A stretch of DNA of 64,000 nucleotides from Sindora glabra (taxonomy: Eukaryota > Streptophyta > Magnoliopsida > Fabales > Fabaceae): positions 14,581,868 to 14,645,867 of the forward strand of contig CM035225.1 in assembly GCA_020226215.1 (NCBI GenBank). Direction: 5' to 3'. Within the stretch, counting starts at the first letter, position 1, and each line of letters starts with the position of its first letter. A model generated the notes under the pieces. It saw only the letters and a program-made list of their open reading frames with translations. It was not told where the DNA came from and did no database searches. Both the position numbers and the translations under genes were made by a program. Shown one piece after another: positions 12,000 through 24,567 of the stretch.

Positions 12000-14900
12000 A
12001 TATTAGTTCTTGACATTTTAAATTTATCGATAACCATAACTAGAAGTATATAAAATATCACTACATTCTCCTTTTTAGGCAGAGAATGTAGTATATAAAA
12101 AATTCTCTTAAAATTGAATTTAGTTAGGATAATATATTATTATTGTAAAATTATCCTCTTTAGATAGATAGAATTTACAATGATAAATCCAGAAATAATA
12201 TTTATTTTAATAAACCAAATTATAATTATATATATAATAACACCTTTTGGGTAAATTATTGCATGAAATAATTAAATATATTTTATTAAGCTCATTTTCA
12301 ATTATAATACATAATTACCCCCTTTGAGTAGATAATTATATAAAATAATTAAAAATTAATTTCATAAATATTTATCAATAACTTGAAGGCTTATGAATCA
12401 AAATAAATAATTTTACTTTGGTGATAATTATCCAATTCAACCCATAAATCTCTCAAAAGAATTAGGATATTTAAATTAAGTCTAAAATTATAAATTATAA
12501 AATTATAAAAAAATAAAACATGACCAGTGAACTAAGTGGTACTAAATAATATGCACTAATACTAATAAAAAAAATCATATTGTATTAGAACACAATCTCA
12601 ATATATATATATGGTACAAATTAAAAAAAATAAATTTTCTTAATTTTCTCCTAACTTCTTTAAGAGAGTGTGCATTTTAGAATTGTAATTTTGGGAAAGC
12701 GAAACATACTAGTATAAATATGAAAAATATATTATTTTTCTAAAAATTTTCATAGTTTTCTTTTAGTAGAAAGTATTTTTTTAATTAATTGAAAGAAATA
12801 TAGATATAAAATAAATATTAAAAAAACAAAAAGTAACAAAATTATGTGAAAACAAATATATATATTATACATGGAGCGCATATGCGACAATAATGATGCA
12901 TGGGTCACGTCATAACCAAACTGGTTAAAGATGTATGTTGCATTCTTTAACCAAAGGATCTAAGCAAAAATCTGTTTTAGGTAGCAATGCAGTCTGTCAT
13001 TAATGATAAATGGTAGCTCCGAAAACAATGATTTCAAGGTAGATTTTCACAGTGACAATTAACAGTGATAGGGTAGTTAACGGTGGAGCATTTTCCGGCG
13101 ATGATATTATGATTTTTGGCCAAAAAAATTTTAGAAATGACAAAAAAATAATTGTATTCTATATTGTATTGCACATCAACAGTAATGAATAAACACAAAT
13201 CATACTTATTGTAAATAGAAAAATCAAATAAGTAAAAATAACATTTAAATCAAGATAATGCAATTTGTGATATTCATGTAACAATTTCATATGAATAGGA
13301 GATCACAATTCTCTAGTTAAACAATCATCCAAAAAATAATTATTTAAATAACAAATTAGATAAAACTAATTAATAAAATAAATGATAATTTTAGCCAATT
13401 TAATAATAATCATGAAATTAAAAAAATGATAATAATCAGCTAAAATATAGATCACATAAAGAGAATATGTATTTTAATTCTTAATCTACTATAAGTGGCT
13501 CAAACACCAAATGTAAGCAAAAAATTATTGATATAAGATAAAAATTTACATAAATTAAGAACATAAAATACATAATTTTAAAATAAATAGCGTACCTGTA
13601 TTGGCCATAATGAGACACCAAGATTCGCAAAGCATTTTTTGTCATGATTATAGCATAGAGCGGTTTGAGAGACCTAACTTGATTATATAAGAAAACCCTA
13701 CTAAGCTCACCTATCAAAAGCCCAATTGATTAAAGATTTATACTTATTGCCAAATACACTAACCTACCAGGTATTTTCAATCCTTAAAAGTAATCACAAA
13801 AACTATATCCAAAAATTATAAGTCTAAGATCAAATTCAACCCATTTTAAATAAAATAAAATAAAATAAAAATCTAATTAATGATAGTTCATTAAAAATAT
13901 TTTTACATAAAATTAATGAGATAGTTTGAAATAAAAATATATGCTAGAATCGAGATTAAAAAATCATGATTTTATTTTAGTTAAAATATTTTTAGAATTT
14001 TAAGTGTTTGTTTTTATAATTTAGAGAGGTAAATTGCCTCTAAGACAGTGTTTTTTGAAGTATGTATTTTAGCCTAAAGCAAGTGATAATTTACGATTCA
14101 GCCGGGAAGAAGTCATAATTTATGAATAAATAAATGTAATAATATTCTAATAATGATAGTCTAATGCATGGGTTTGGTTCTTTAGACTTATGCTATTTTT
14201 ATCCTCTTAAACTTATTTTTTTAACTAATTTTCTTTTTAAAATTTATACCGTCTATAATTTCGTGAACTCCGCTAATAAATTAGACACAAGTAAATAATA
14301 CACTTCAAAAAGAATGTATCAAGTATTTCCTAACACTATATACATCGTTCTTTTGCTCTATGATGTGATACTAGGTGTAATGTTTTCAATGGATTGTACA
14401 TATTACAGAGAGTAACCAATCCGACCATAGCTACTGTCAACGATGTACATGTTACTGTACATAAAATGTTACTTGGTAATGTTTCAGTAAACATTATCAT
14501 CGTTCTGATGATGATAATGATGATGATGCTAAATTCACACTCTTAATACTGAAAAATAAATTGAGTATATTTTTATGTATCTTTGGGGCACAATAGTTTT
14601 CATCTTCTAGTAATAAGATATTTGCTAATATCTTAGTAATGCAGTAATATTTGATATTACTTTAAAAATTTTATTGTATTCTGCTTGGGATTTGAATCTA
14701 GAACTTTTCATGTATGAATTAAATATATTATCACTTCTAATATTTAAAAAAAAAGTGTTAAGTAATCTAACACCTTAAGTTTGAAACATTAAGAAGGAAA
14801 AAGTTCAAAAGTAATGTCAAATGTCATTGCACGCTAAGGAAGTCGACAACTTTTTCTAAGACAAAACTTACAAAAAATTCTTTAAGTGCTTATCATAAAG

Positions 14901-15170
14901 TTTTTTTATTTATATTATAATGCATGTGCTAATTACTCTATCAATATTTATTTTCAATTATAATTTAATGATTATAATAACTATCAACCTCTTAAGTATT
15001 TTTTTATTTAATTGAGCAATTAATAAATATGTTACAATTTAAATGAAGAATCCTATGATAAATATTTAAAAAATTTTACTTATGTCTTTTTCTTTTTTTA
15101 ATTAATATACAACAAGTAATTTGAAATATTAATGCTTTGTTAGCCAGCAGACCAAGTGAGTATAATCCTT
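12000..15170. other. AT-rich interval with no supported gene
   Basis: No frame with recognisable homology was found. From 12060 to 12480 a motif of the type ATAATTAYCCYCTTTGAGTAGATAA recurs about four times in diverged form and may be part of the 5' LTR of the outer copia element. A short perfect hairpin (ACATTCTC/GAGAATGT) lies at 12062-12089. A small GAT-rich run is at 14505-14530. Confidence 0.5.
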
Positions 15171-15171
15171 A

Positions 15172-15774
15172 ACTATGTTCAAGATATTCTACGATAAGAA
15201 TGTCTTTGTATATAATAACTGTAAAGTTATGGATAAAGTCGAGGTCACTTGGAGTCATCTACCAAATGAGTGGGTAACGATGAATACAGATGGTGCAATT
15301 AAGAGAGTTGATCCTACAGTTGGTTGTGGAGGTATTATAAGAGAAATGCATGGAAAATGAGTCTGAGACTTTTATTAGAGAACGGTGGGGGGCAATTTAT
15401 AATTTTGAAATAGCTTAGGATAGGGGTTTTAGATAGATTTAATTTGAATGTGATTCTAAAGCTCTTTCTTATTACTTAAATAACCCCCATCATAAAAGGT
15501 AATCACTTAATAATGATTCTTCATGATATGTTGCATCTAGATTAGGAAGAGAAACTCAATCATACAAACAGGACAGGTAATGGATTCACAAATTGAATGA
15601 TCAACTTGAGTCTCTCAAATTTCTTTCTTTTTTTTTTTTTTTTTGCTATATTTTAGGAGCCGTTGAGATTGGGGACATTTTCATTGGCTAGTATCCTTTT
15701 TCTTTTGTGCTTTTGCTCGTTGTATTAACCAGAAAAAAAAAAGTGTATTTTTTTCTCAAAAAAAAAAAAAAAAG
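15172..15774 (+). mobile_element. LINE 3' end: RNase H-like remnant plus A-tail
   Basis: The plus strand encodes WVTMNTDGAIKR, then GCGGIIRE, and after stops and frameshifts FECDSKALSYYLNN. These are the conserved blocks of the plant LINE-type (RVT_3) RNase H domain. The sequence ends in an A run at 15758-15773, consistent with the 3' end of a target-primed retrotransposon. No upstream endonuclease or RT was found, so this is a 5'-truncated, dead copy. A lone RNase H-like gene relic is an alternative, but the A tail favours a LINE. Confidence 0.72.
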
Positions 15775-17740
15775 AATGGTCTTCTTAACCATTCATAAAC
15801 GTGCGTATCAAAATCATGATACGTTTGACTTCCTAATTTGGTCTGTAGATCACATCAGCAAAAACAACTATATACCGAGGTATAAAATTTTTTTGGATTG
15901 AGCCAAATGTGATCTATTAGTCCATTGGAATAGACTGATTATTCAATGGACTTATTTTATAGTAGCAAAAAGGAACAAGATTACTCGATGGATTTAAAGT
16001 TAATAAGATTAGTGTGAAGTAAAAGTGTGTAAGAAGCACAATGTTTCGGCCGCTGATTAGTCCAAGTTGAAAAACGTAGCCCAAAAGAGAATTTTTTTTG
16101 TCATACTTTTTCATAGAAACTGTCATATTTTATTACGTGTCTTCCATTATTAATTAAGGAAGCCAGACCTTGTTTAAAATTTTAGCACACGGAAAATGAT
16201 TTTAATGTTAAAAAAAAAAGGTATCACCAATCTCTTTGTTTTTTTTCCCTTGGACCATTAGAAAATATCACATTAAAAAAACAATTTAGAATTTTACTAT
16301 GGTTATGTTTAAAATGCTATGCCTTTGTGTTGAGACTCTTTAATATGCTTCTTCCTTTGCTTTTTAACGTCAAGAGAGTATTTAAAGCAGTTTAAGGATG
16401 TTTATGTAAACCTTTGAGCTTTTAAAAATTATGAATGTTCAGGGGGGGAAAATCCTTGGGATTATCTCAAATAATTTTATCAAAACTATTTTTTTAAGTA
16501 AATTTTATCAAACATGCAATACCCAACGGCTTCATTGCATTGTTACTAAAGAATATTTTTAAGTTTGCCTAAAAAAATTGAATATTATGAGCCCATGCAT
16601 AGTACAATATCTGGCGTAAATAAGTAGTGTCAGCGCATCCAAGGAGAGTAGCTTATTGCAGATTCAGCCTCATTCATTGCACATGATTATACTGAACAAA
16701 AATGCTCAACCCGTGTTCAAATTGGACATGAAATTTTTTCTTACACTACGCCAGAGAAAAAAATCCAGCTAGTAAATATGTTGACAACAGAGTGAGAAAT
16801 ATGAACATGAAACTCAAATCATTGCTCTGCCATTCAGGTAGGAAGTTCAGAAAATTAAGAAATCATTTAATTCGTAGTAATAGTCGGAAACTTTTATATT
16901 TCAAGAAATAAAAAAAATAAATTATTTAATTAATCATTATCTATTAAATTGAAGGAAATAAAACTTCTCATAAAATACAAAAAATTACTTACCTATTTTA
17001 CTTTCAAATAATTTGTATTTTTTTATATTTTTTATGAATATAAAAATAATTATTCTCACTAAATTTAATTAATAGTAATTAAAATTTATTAATTTATATT
17101 ATAATAATATTAAAAATATGATAATTATTTTATTAACCTCTTTCAAGAACTTCAAATTTTAAACCAAACAAAATACAAAAAATTTACTTGCTATAAAATA
17201 TTATCTTTTTTATGTTAGCCAAATAATTTTAAGCATTTCCTGAAAAGTTCATAGAGGAATTTACATGCAGAAGACTTCTAATGCAGTACAGGGAAGCAAT
17301 GAGAATGTGACCAACTTTCACGCTGTGATCACTGTAACCGAGTTCTACCGTGTAGCTTCGCTCATATCTCAATCAAATACTTTCGATTGCTAGTAACATA
17401 TTTTATTAGTTGATTGTGAATGTAACTAGTAACTAATAATGCATCAATCCGTAACTAAGATAACAAAATAGAAACACGCACTTTAAATCTGAAGAGACAC
17501 CTTATTCAAAATGTCAGATTCATTCCAGAAACTCAACAACATTCCCCCTTCCAATCTAAAAGCTACTTGTTGTCATAATGCTTTTATTAGTCATGATTTA
17601 GAACCGCCATGACACCATGGTTTCAACATTTTCATAGTAATCACGATGAAAACCATGCAAGCATACAGCGTCGCCACAAAATTGAATGTTTAGAAGCAGT
17701 TACTAGTGAATGAAAATAGAAGACAGTGACGATGCACCCA
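15775..17740. other. Intergenic; no supported gene
   Basis: Mixed AT-rich sequence with no recognisable protein similarity. The stretch next to QCR6 (about 17450-17753) is the likely 3' UTR/downstream region of that minus-strand gene. Confidence 0.5.
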
Positions 17741-17753
17741 AAATTATCATCCA

Positions 17754-19900
17754 TCATTTGAGTTTGGAAAATAGCTTTGGTGCAACCTGCATTGCAGGAA
17801 TACTAATTAGTGGTGAAATCAGAAGTAAATATAGATGTCTCTGTCCGTTAAAATACATTGGTTTTACTTACACATTTGTCAACACAAGACCAATAATCAA
17901 AATATTGTCCCGTGCAGTGTTTGTGCCCGGATTCATCACCTTGGATCCTTTTAACACATGCCTGCAGCAAGTTGAAGAATTAGTTGCATCTGTCAATCAG
18001 AAATTTCCTTTCAAGGAACAGAAAATCAATAAAATGAACAAATTAATCGTTCCCAAATTGTGAACAATACAATTTGGGATGTCTTAACAAATATGTCAAT
18101 ATCTAAGGTGCACAAACACATTAATTCTGTCAACCAGAAATGAAGGAGAGGAAGCATTTTGAAGAAGAACTTCCCTGAATGACAACTGAAACTAAGTTCT
18201 CTACCCCAACCCCAAAATTCTAGCATTTAATCTGCTCTCGAAAAGTACCTCACAAAAACCCAGATGCTTGACCTCCATATACAACCATCTTTCTATAACT
18301 TTGCTCACTGAAAGCAAGATCGCAAAATCCACCAATTAAGGATGGAAGTCTTACATTTTCCAAAGAATGAGATAAGAGATGCTCTTCTATGTATGATCTG
18401 GCTCAAAATTCTATACTTCAAATTAATACAAAATGTGTTTTTGTGCGTGTATGCAGGTATATGTTAAAAAGAAAAAAAAGGCACACCTCATATTCAATCA
18501 ATGGTTTCACACACTTTGGTTTGCAAGAATCCCCGAGATATCTCTTCTGATCAACAGGCTCCTCATCAGCCCTAAATTTTCAATAGAAGCCAAAGATGCA
18601 TAATCAGCAACATAGTAATGGGATGCCAAACATCAACAGCAAAACTGAGTAGAAGCCACAAAACACTGCAATAACAAAGGACCAACATTAAAATAACCAA
18701 TTTCCAAAATATGCTATAGCCTACTTATGACATTCTCTCGCCCAAATATATCACCAGTCTTATTCAAGAGCATCCACCTTTTCTCACTTTATCTTTCTCT
18801 CTCGTTTCCCCAAAAGGGAAACTTCTTCAACTGTTGCAATTTCACAATCATTTGCTATATTTGATCATACGAACATTGTTAAAGATTCTCTTTTAGTCAG
18901 GTTTTTTTTTTTTTTTGGTAAATATCAAGCTGTTGGCTCCATTTCAGGACCATATTGAAAGGATCTCATTGGTATCATTTTTCCAATGACATTAGTGATT
19001 GGAAGAGCATGGCTCCAAGATGGATCTGATTTAGAGATGTAAGAGTATCTACTTCTAGGACCTAATAAGAATTCGTTGAACCACCTAACTCCAATTGCAA
19101 CAAAATATTAATACACACATTTAATGCGTCTGGTATATTGAAACAAAAAATAACGAATCATATCCTAAACCTTAAAATTGAAATAAACGTAGCTTTCTAG
19201 CTTAGAAAATATTCAGCATCAATCAATAATATTGGGTAATGCTATGTAAAGATCGACCACTCTTAGGAGGCAGAATATTTTACTGTTGAATTGCCTTTTA
19301 TTGAATTACCTTTTTTTCGAATTTTAAAATAAATAAATTAAAATTAAAAATACAAGTATTAATACATTAAATAACATTAAATGCAATTTAACGGCGGAAA
19401 TACTTAGGTTGAGCGCCCGATAGCATGAACCAATAATTTTTCTCTTTTCGATGAAAGTTCTCTGGCAAAATCAAATATTGCAATCAGCTATTAGAACAAG
19501 AACCCCCTTATATGATTTAGAATAACTCATAATCCATTCAGCTTTCAACGTCTCTGGAAAGCTGCAACTCATCAAGCACCCATTTTGGACTCACGGAGCA
19601 TAACAACCAGCAAAGTTTAGCCAAATCAGTAAAATCGAGTATAAAAACAAACTCAACATATTGCATTAGACAATGACCCCACAATGATTTTACTATGAAT
19701 CGACCAAAAGGAACTTTCATTCCGCCTTTCTAAACCTAAATCGCAATCTGTTTCATATATTATCGGCAAAATGATCAAATTACAAGGAATTGCAGAACCC
19801 TATACTTGCAGAACATTGTAGAAGAAATTGTTTGATTCAAATCAAAGACAAACAGGATCTGATTGATGAGAATTGAAGGAGAGGACAATGGGGCGTACAT
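17754..19900 (-). CDS. QCR6: Cytochrome b-c1 complex subunit 6 (hinge protein), 4 exons
   Basis: Coding exons on the minus strand are 19900-19899, 18571-18487, 17961-17872 and 17786-17754, all with GT..AG introns. The product is 69 residues, the usual plant length. It starts MADEEPVDQKRYL and carries the conserved cysteines CKPKC, YEACVKRI, GHKHCTGQYFDYW and SCVDKC, ending VAPKLFSKLK. The family is the acidic hinge subunit of mitochondrial complex III that helps dock cytochrome c1 with cytochrome c; the paired cysteines form the disulphide-linked helical hairpin (CHCH-like). The start codon is split: exon 1 contributes AT from ACAAT|GTACGC and exon 2 contributes G from TTTAG|GGCTGATG. Exons 2-4 are certain. 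Exon 1 rests on that splice match and on the GC-rich leader-like sequence around it. No disabling mutation is seen. Confidence 0.9.
19234..19431. mobile_element. Small Mutator-like MITE in QCR6 intron 1, 198 bp
   Basis: Ends GGGTAATGCTAT and, inverted, GGTTCATGCTATC are imperfect terminal inverted repeats. They are flanked by a 9-bp duplication with one mismatch (AATAATATT 19225-19233, AATAATTTT 19432-19440). A 9-bp duplication is characteristic of Mutator-like elements. No coding capacity. Confidence 0.7.
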
Positions 19901-20145
19901 TGTACTGCGATGCAGAATGCGATAGGGCAACAAGAATGAGAATGAGAGATCTCGCAGTCGGTTGTGTCCTCGCGTTTGGTAACTCGGGTTTCCCGGAGCA
20001 TGTGTTTCGGAATGGAACCACTCGAAAATGACCCAAGACTAGATGGATTCGGGTTGACCTGATCTTCCTTTTTTTTTACCTCTTGCAAAGTTTCACAAAA
20101 ATGACCCGTGTCGCACTATAACGGCGAAGCTGGGCTGGGCCCCTT
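19901..20145 (-). promoter_or_regulatory. QCR6 leader/promoter region with site II elements
   Basis: Just upstream of the inferred QCR6 exon 1 the sequence becomes GC-richer. Overlapping TGGGCT (20131-20136) and TGGGCC (20136-20141) motifs lie about 235 bp before the start codon. Site II motifs (TGGGCY), bound by TCP factors, are an established feature of plant nuclear genes for respiratory-chain subunits. The transcription start was not located. An upstream ATG near 20000 would open a small frame overlapping the split start if it lies in the transcript. Confidence 0.6.
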
Positions 20146-20500
20146 TGTCCATTTCTTACTTCCTACGGCTTGATAAATCTGAAAATTTCTTTTGATGGCT
20201 TTTCATTTTGAATTTAAATTAATGTTTAAGAAGGTAATATTCTAATAATTAATTTTTAAACAATTATTTTTTATTTAATATTGATTACAATGATTACCTT
20301 TGTAAGTTAAAAATAAATTGACAGAAGAATAAACATATTTTTTTTGAATTACCGAATTAGAGCATTAAATTTTTTTTCTTTTTTCAATAAACGTCATCTT
20401 TGGATTTGAATCATTGCTTATTGATAGGCAAAGTATACATAGAACTTATATATTTTTCACTAAACTAACACCTTATTAATAAAATTTATTATATTTAATC

Positions 20501-20781
20501 CTTAAATAAGTGTGTTTTATTTGATCTTGATTATATTGATAAACTTTATGAGTTGAAATATCCTGTTTAGAAGACATCAATGTATTAATTAAAAATTGAC
20601 ATGACTTTTTTAAGTGAACAGGAAATTTTATTTAATTTCACAAAAAATTAAAATATATATCATCATACATTAGGTTAGCATAACTCTTTTATTTATAACT
20701 AATTGATAGTTATCTAGATTTCAAGTATAAAAAATATTTCCAATGGATATGAGTTAATTCATATTTATGCACATAATATAA
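20501..20781. repeat. Direct repeat copy A (281 bp) left of LINE relic
   Basis: This aligns along its whole length with 22010-22290 in the same orientation. Shared blocks include AAATAAGTRTGTTT, TTTAGAAGA, AAATTTTATTTAATTT, ATCATACATTA and TTTATGCACA. Identity is roughly 75-80% by eye. Neither copy has a coding frame. Confidence 0.75.
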
Positions 20782-21049
20782 TTTTTATTGTTTGTTGATA
20801 AGACAGTGAAAACAAAGCTAAAGAGCAACCAATCAAGGAAGTGAAACCCCTCTCATGGCCCACATAAATCCATGCATGTAACATGCAAGGAGAGATTCAT
20901 AAAAGGAAGAGACTTAGGTGCACTATTATGTGTAATATATCAGTCCATCTAAAGGCATAATTTTTTTAGATTGTACAGTATTGCGCAAATTAAATAAAAT
21001 CTAACGATTATAAGTAGTGATGTACCATACATATTGGTGCGTCTTAGTT

Positions 21050-21965
21050 TTTCCCATTTATAAATTTGAAACTAGTCATATGAAAAACTTGCTTCATAAG
21101 CGAAGTTAGCCAAATAATAGTTTGCTTCTCAATAGTAGTGAATAATCTCAATCCTCCAATCATATATTTATCAAGTCATAAATGGAATTTATTAATGTAA
21201 GACAAGGATGATATTATGGCACCTCTTCTTACCCATATCATAGCTATTGTAGTTTCATAATCCACACTCTTCTTCTGCTTTTATCCCATGCAACTTTCAT
21301 ACCTAGAAATATACCCTAAACTCAGCCATCACAACTGAAGCATGGCTTATATATTGGCTAAAACTGGCATGCCACGTCCCTGCTGCATCTCTGGAAACAC
21401 TACTACAACAGGCAAAACCATTGTTTTTCACCGAACCATCCTTATTACATTTAATCCAACTTGCTATGGAAACTCCTAATCAGTTTGTACTTCTGTTTTC
21501 CTAATTCCACAACTCATATTCTGCGAGAAATGAGGAGTAGCATTCATTTCTTTTGTTCTTATGAATACATTAAAAATAATACTATGCAGCAGTTCAACAA
21601 TGTTGTGGAATATCATAGTATTGTGATTGAGCCAAAGCGACCATCATACAAACCCAAACATGATGATCCAATTTGAGACATTCCACCAGCCTAAATTTTT
21701 TGATCGATTCCAAACTAGCCAATTCATGTGTGTTTAGTTTGAAAAAATGTTGTCAATATTTTGGTTTAATTAAAGATAACGGGAGGTTACCAACTTGGTG
21801 AAAGTTTCTCAGAAGATGTATGATAAACTTGTTACTGTTATTACAGTGAGAGCACAAATATGAAACAATTATTTTGTGAGCTCTTCTTTGACTATGTGTT
21901 AGAATCCTCTCCTTGCTATCCAACCAACCAGAGAAAAAAGTTCTAAACCTTTCTAGCATAGGCTA
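21050..21965 (-). pseudogene. LINE C-terminus: zf-RVT plus RNase H-like domain (broken)
   Basis: The minus-strand frame 21959-21753 (RFRTFFSGWLDSKERI, then LCSHCNNSNKFIIHLLRNFH) matches the zinc-binding zf-RVT region that follows reverse transcriptase in plant LINEs; the cysteine pair CSHC is visible. Further along, 21470-21290 reads SWIKCNKDGSVKNNG and a DAAGTWHASFSQ block, the start of the RNase H-like domain. About 21130-21070 gives REANYYLANFAYEASF, near its end. Stops and frame changes separate the blocks. The RT itself is missing. It lies between two diverged direct repeats. Confidence 0.75.
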
Positions 21966-22009
21966 TTTACATATTCTTTTCCATAGAGGACTTTTCGCCG
22001 ACCCATCCC

Positions 22010-22290
22010 TAAATAAGTATGTTTGATTTGGTGTTGATTATAGTGATAAACTCTATAAGATAAAATATTTTTTAGAAGAAATTAATTTATTAATTGAAGA
22101 TTGAAATAATTTTTTGTAAGGGGACAGAAAATTTTATTTAATTTTACAAAAAAATAAAATATATATAATCATACATTAAATTATCATGACTTTATTTTAT
22201 TTAAAACTTACTAATAATTATCAAGATTTCAAATATAAAATATATTTACAATGGGTAGGATTCAATTCACATTTATGCACACAGTATAAT
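22010..22290. repeat. Direct repeat copy B (281 bp) right of LINE relic
   Basis: Partner of 20501-20781, same orientation, with substitutions and single-base indels throughout. The two copies are about 1.5 kb apart and bracket the LINE relic. They may be diverged copies of one dispersed repeat or the two ends of a local duplication. Confidence 0.75.
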
Positions 22291-24560
22291 CTAAAAATAT
22301 TATTTAGAATGTTACGTAAAAATATGTTACATATAAAATATAAATTAACTTATAGTGCGTTTTTTTTTAATTTTAATCACTTAGCTACTAAATAATCATA
22401 TTATTTATCACACATTTATAATTATAATATTATATACCATACATATGTGCATGGTATGATTTTTTGTAAAATTATAATCATTATAATTTTTATTTCTTAA
22501 AGATCTCTATACAAAATGTAACTTAATGTAAGAAAAATATTTAACTTAAATGAGCATATATTAAATCTTTGGGGTTGCTAAAAAAGTGACCCTTACATGG
22601 AACGTACTATTTTGGCCAATTGCCAGATTCTTTATTACATCAGTCCCCTTCACCTATGTTTGGAATTTAAAGAATAAAAAGATTTAAGAAATACTTATAC
22701 CCTACTACCAAATTAAAATATTAAAAATAAAATGAAGTTAAAATTAGTTAGAAATAGAGTTTAAATTTGATACACTGTCAATATTTTACACTATTAATGA
22801 ATGAGAAAAATATATTATTAAAAATTTAATAATAATTAGAAATTTTTAATAATAGTAAAAAAATTAATAATTTTTATTAATGTAATAACATCTAATTAAT
22901 AGTAATATAAAACTAATTTATATTAAAAAGAAATTAAATTTAAATCCTTAAAAATATACTTACCTGCAATAAAAAGGTGCCATCTTCATGCCTATTGGAG
23001 AAGGCTCTTTATAGTATGTTTTACTCCACACACGATTTATTTATACCCTAATCTTCCAATTAGTTTTGTTTTTAAATAAATATCATTCATACAAGTGAAT
23101 TGTTATACCATTTTTACAATTTGAATATAATTGATAAAAACATATCATAAGAAAAATCATTAGAAATTAAGATAATATATTTGTAAGAAGACAAACAACT
23201 AAAAAGAGAGACAAAATCTTTAAAAAAAAAAAACAAGTGAAGAAAAACGTAAAAAAATTAAGAATTTTCTAAACTCAAAGCCGCTGGAATTCAAACTTCA
23301 ATTACTAAATTTGGATTTGGAAATGTGTTATTTGTAATTTATACAGGCTCACACATTTCATCTATTTTATCAAAAAATTTGTTTTATTCTTAATAATCTA
23401 GTATTAAGTTATCAGAACTCCATGTTATTTGATTAAAAAATATTTTGAATTAGATAACAACTACAACTAATTTTTTTAATATTGTCAATTAATTTTTCAA
23501 ATTTATTATTGTTCATCATTGTGATATTCCATGAAAATAGTAAGAGTTGATTATATTAAATTAAAAGCATTATTTTAAAATGATTTTGAGCATTAAAATA
23601 AAATGTATCATATTTACCTGTAACATGTATGCACATAATATATTCTAATTTTATAAACACAATGGATGATGTCATATCTATACGGATATATAGTATATTT
23701 AGGTTATGGTTCGACACATCATATGAAGATAAATTACACGATTAAGATTTTTATTATATTTAAAATTCTCAAATAAATAGTACAACTTATTCAAAAATTT
23801 ATTCTTATATGTTTAATTTTATATAAGATTATCCATCCCATAAGAGAGAGTATAAGAAATGATAGAATAATGTTAAGATAAATCATAAATAGTTAAAAAT
23901 AAAAAATCTATTTTAAGTTTTCTCTCCCATATTTTTTATAAAATTAAAATTAATAAAAATTGTTTCACCTTGGAATTAAGTATTTTTTAATTTTTTATTA
24001 GATAATATTTATGATATTCGAGAACAGTATTTATTTATTTTAATATTTTTTACAACATACTCATTGACTTTTGTATTTTATATTGTAATTTTCTATTATT
24101 TTATTTTATATACATCCACACACACATTTATATCATCATGTACATACATATATATGTGCATTTGTATATGCATTTAGTAAAATATATTATATTATTTTAT
24201 TATCATAGTATAAGTATTTGATGTATATATATACATTATCATATTTTTTAAAAACATTATTGTTGAAAAATATTTTGGTCTAATTATCTACTTCAAATTC
24301 TTTTAAGATAATTTTCTTAATTTTCAATGTGTAAGAAATTTTTAGTTAAATTAATTATTTTTAAGCTTGTTCTTGTACAGCACAATAAACGAAATATGGA
24401 ATAGTTTTGTATAAACCTTTATCTTATACAATAATAAATCATATGTCGTGTACTTTATCTTATATAATATTATATTATAGTATTTGATAATTTTTATATT
24501 GTATTATACAGTATATCAAACAAGGTTTTCATTTTTAAAGTTCTAGTGGAAATCTACTAT
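22291..24560. other. Very AT-rich intergenic sequence
   Basis: No recognisable gene. Short frames are low-complexity and stop-rich. Confidence 0.5.
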
Positions 24561-24567
24561 TAATTGT

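Larger units (their letters stand above)
1..12000 (-). mobile_element. Decayed Ty1/copia retrotransposon, split by two nested solo LTRs
   Basis: Minus-strand pieces at about 11990-11368, 5569-5074 and 2333-1 read in copia order: gag N-terminus, gag zinc knuckle, protease/integrase junction, GAG-pre-integrase, integrase core, reverse transcriptase. The two gaps are solo LTRs with exact 5-bp duplications (TTATC and GCAAT). With one copy of each duplication removed, the copia similarity resumes in register on both sides, so these are pieces of one element. Stops and frameshifts are frequent and the RT active site is damaged, so it is dead. The 3' end lies beyond the left window edge. I could not define the 5' LTR or a primer-binding site above 12000. 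Domains, order and duplications are seen; the single-element reading is inference. Confidence 0.9.

Noticed and set aside
12062..12089. Perfect 8-bp hairpin followed by AT-rich DNA as a terminator-like signal
   Set aside because: Bacterial-type terminators are not relevant in a plant nuclear genome, and no transcript context exists.
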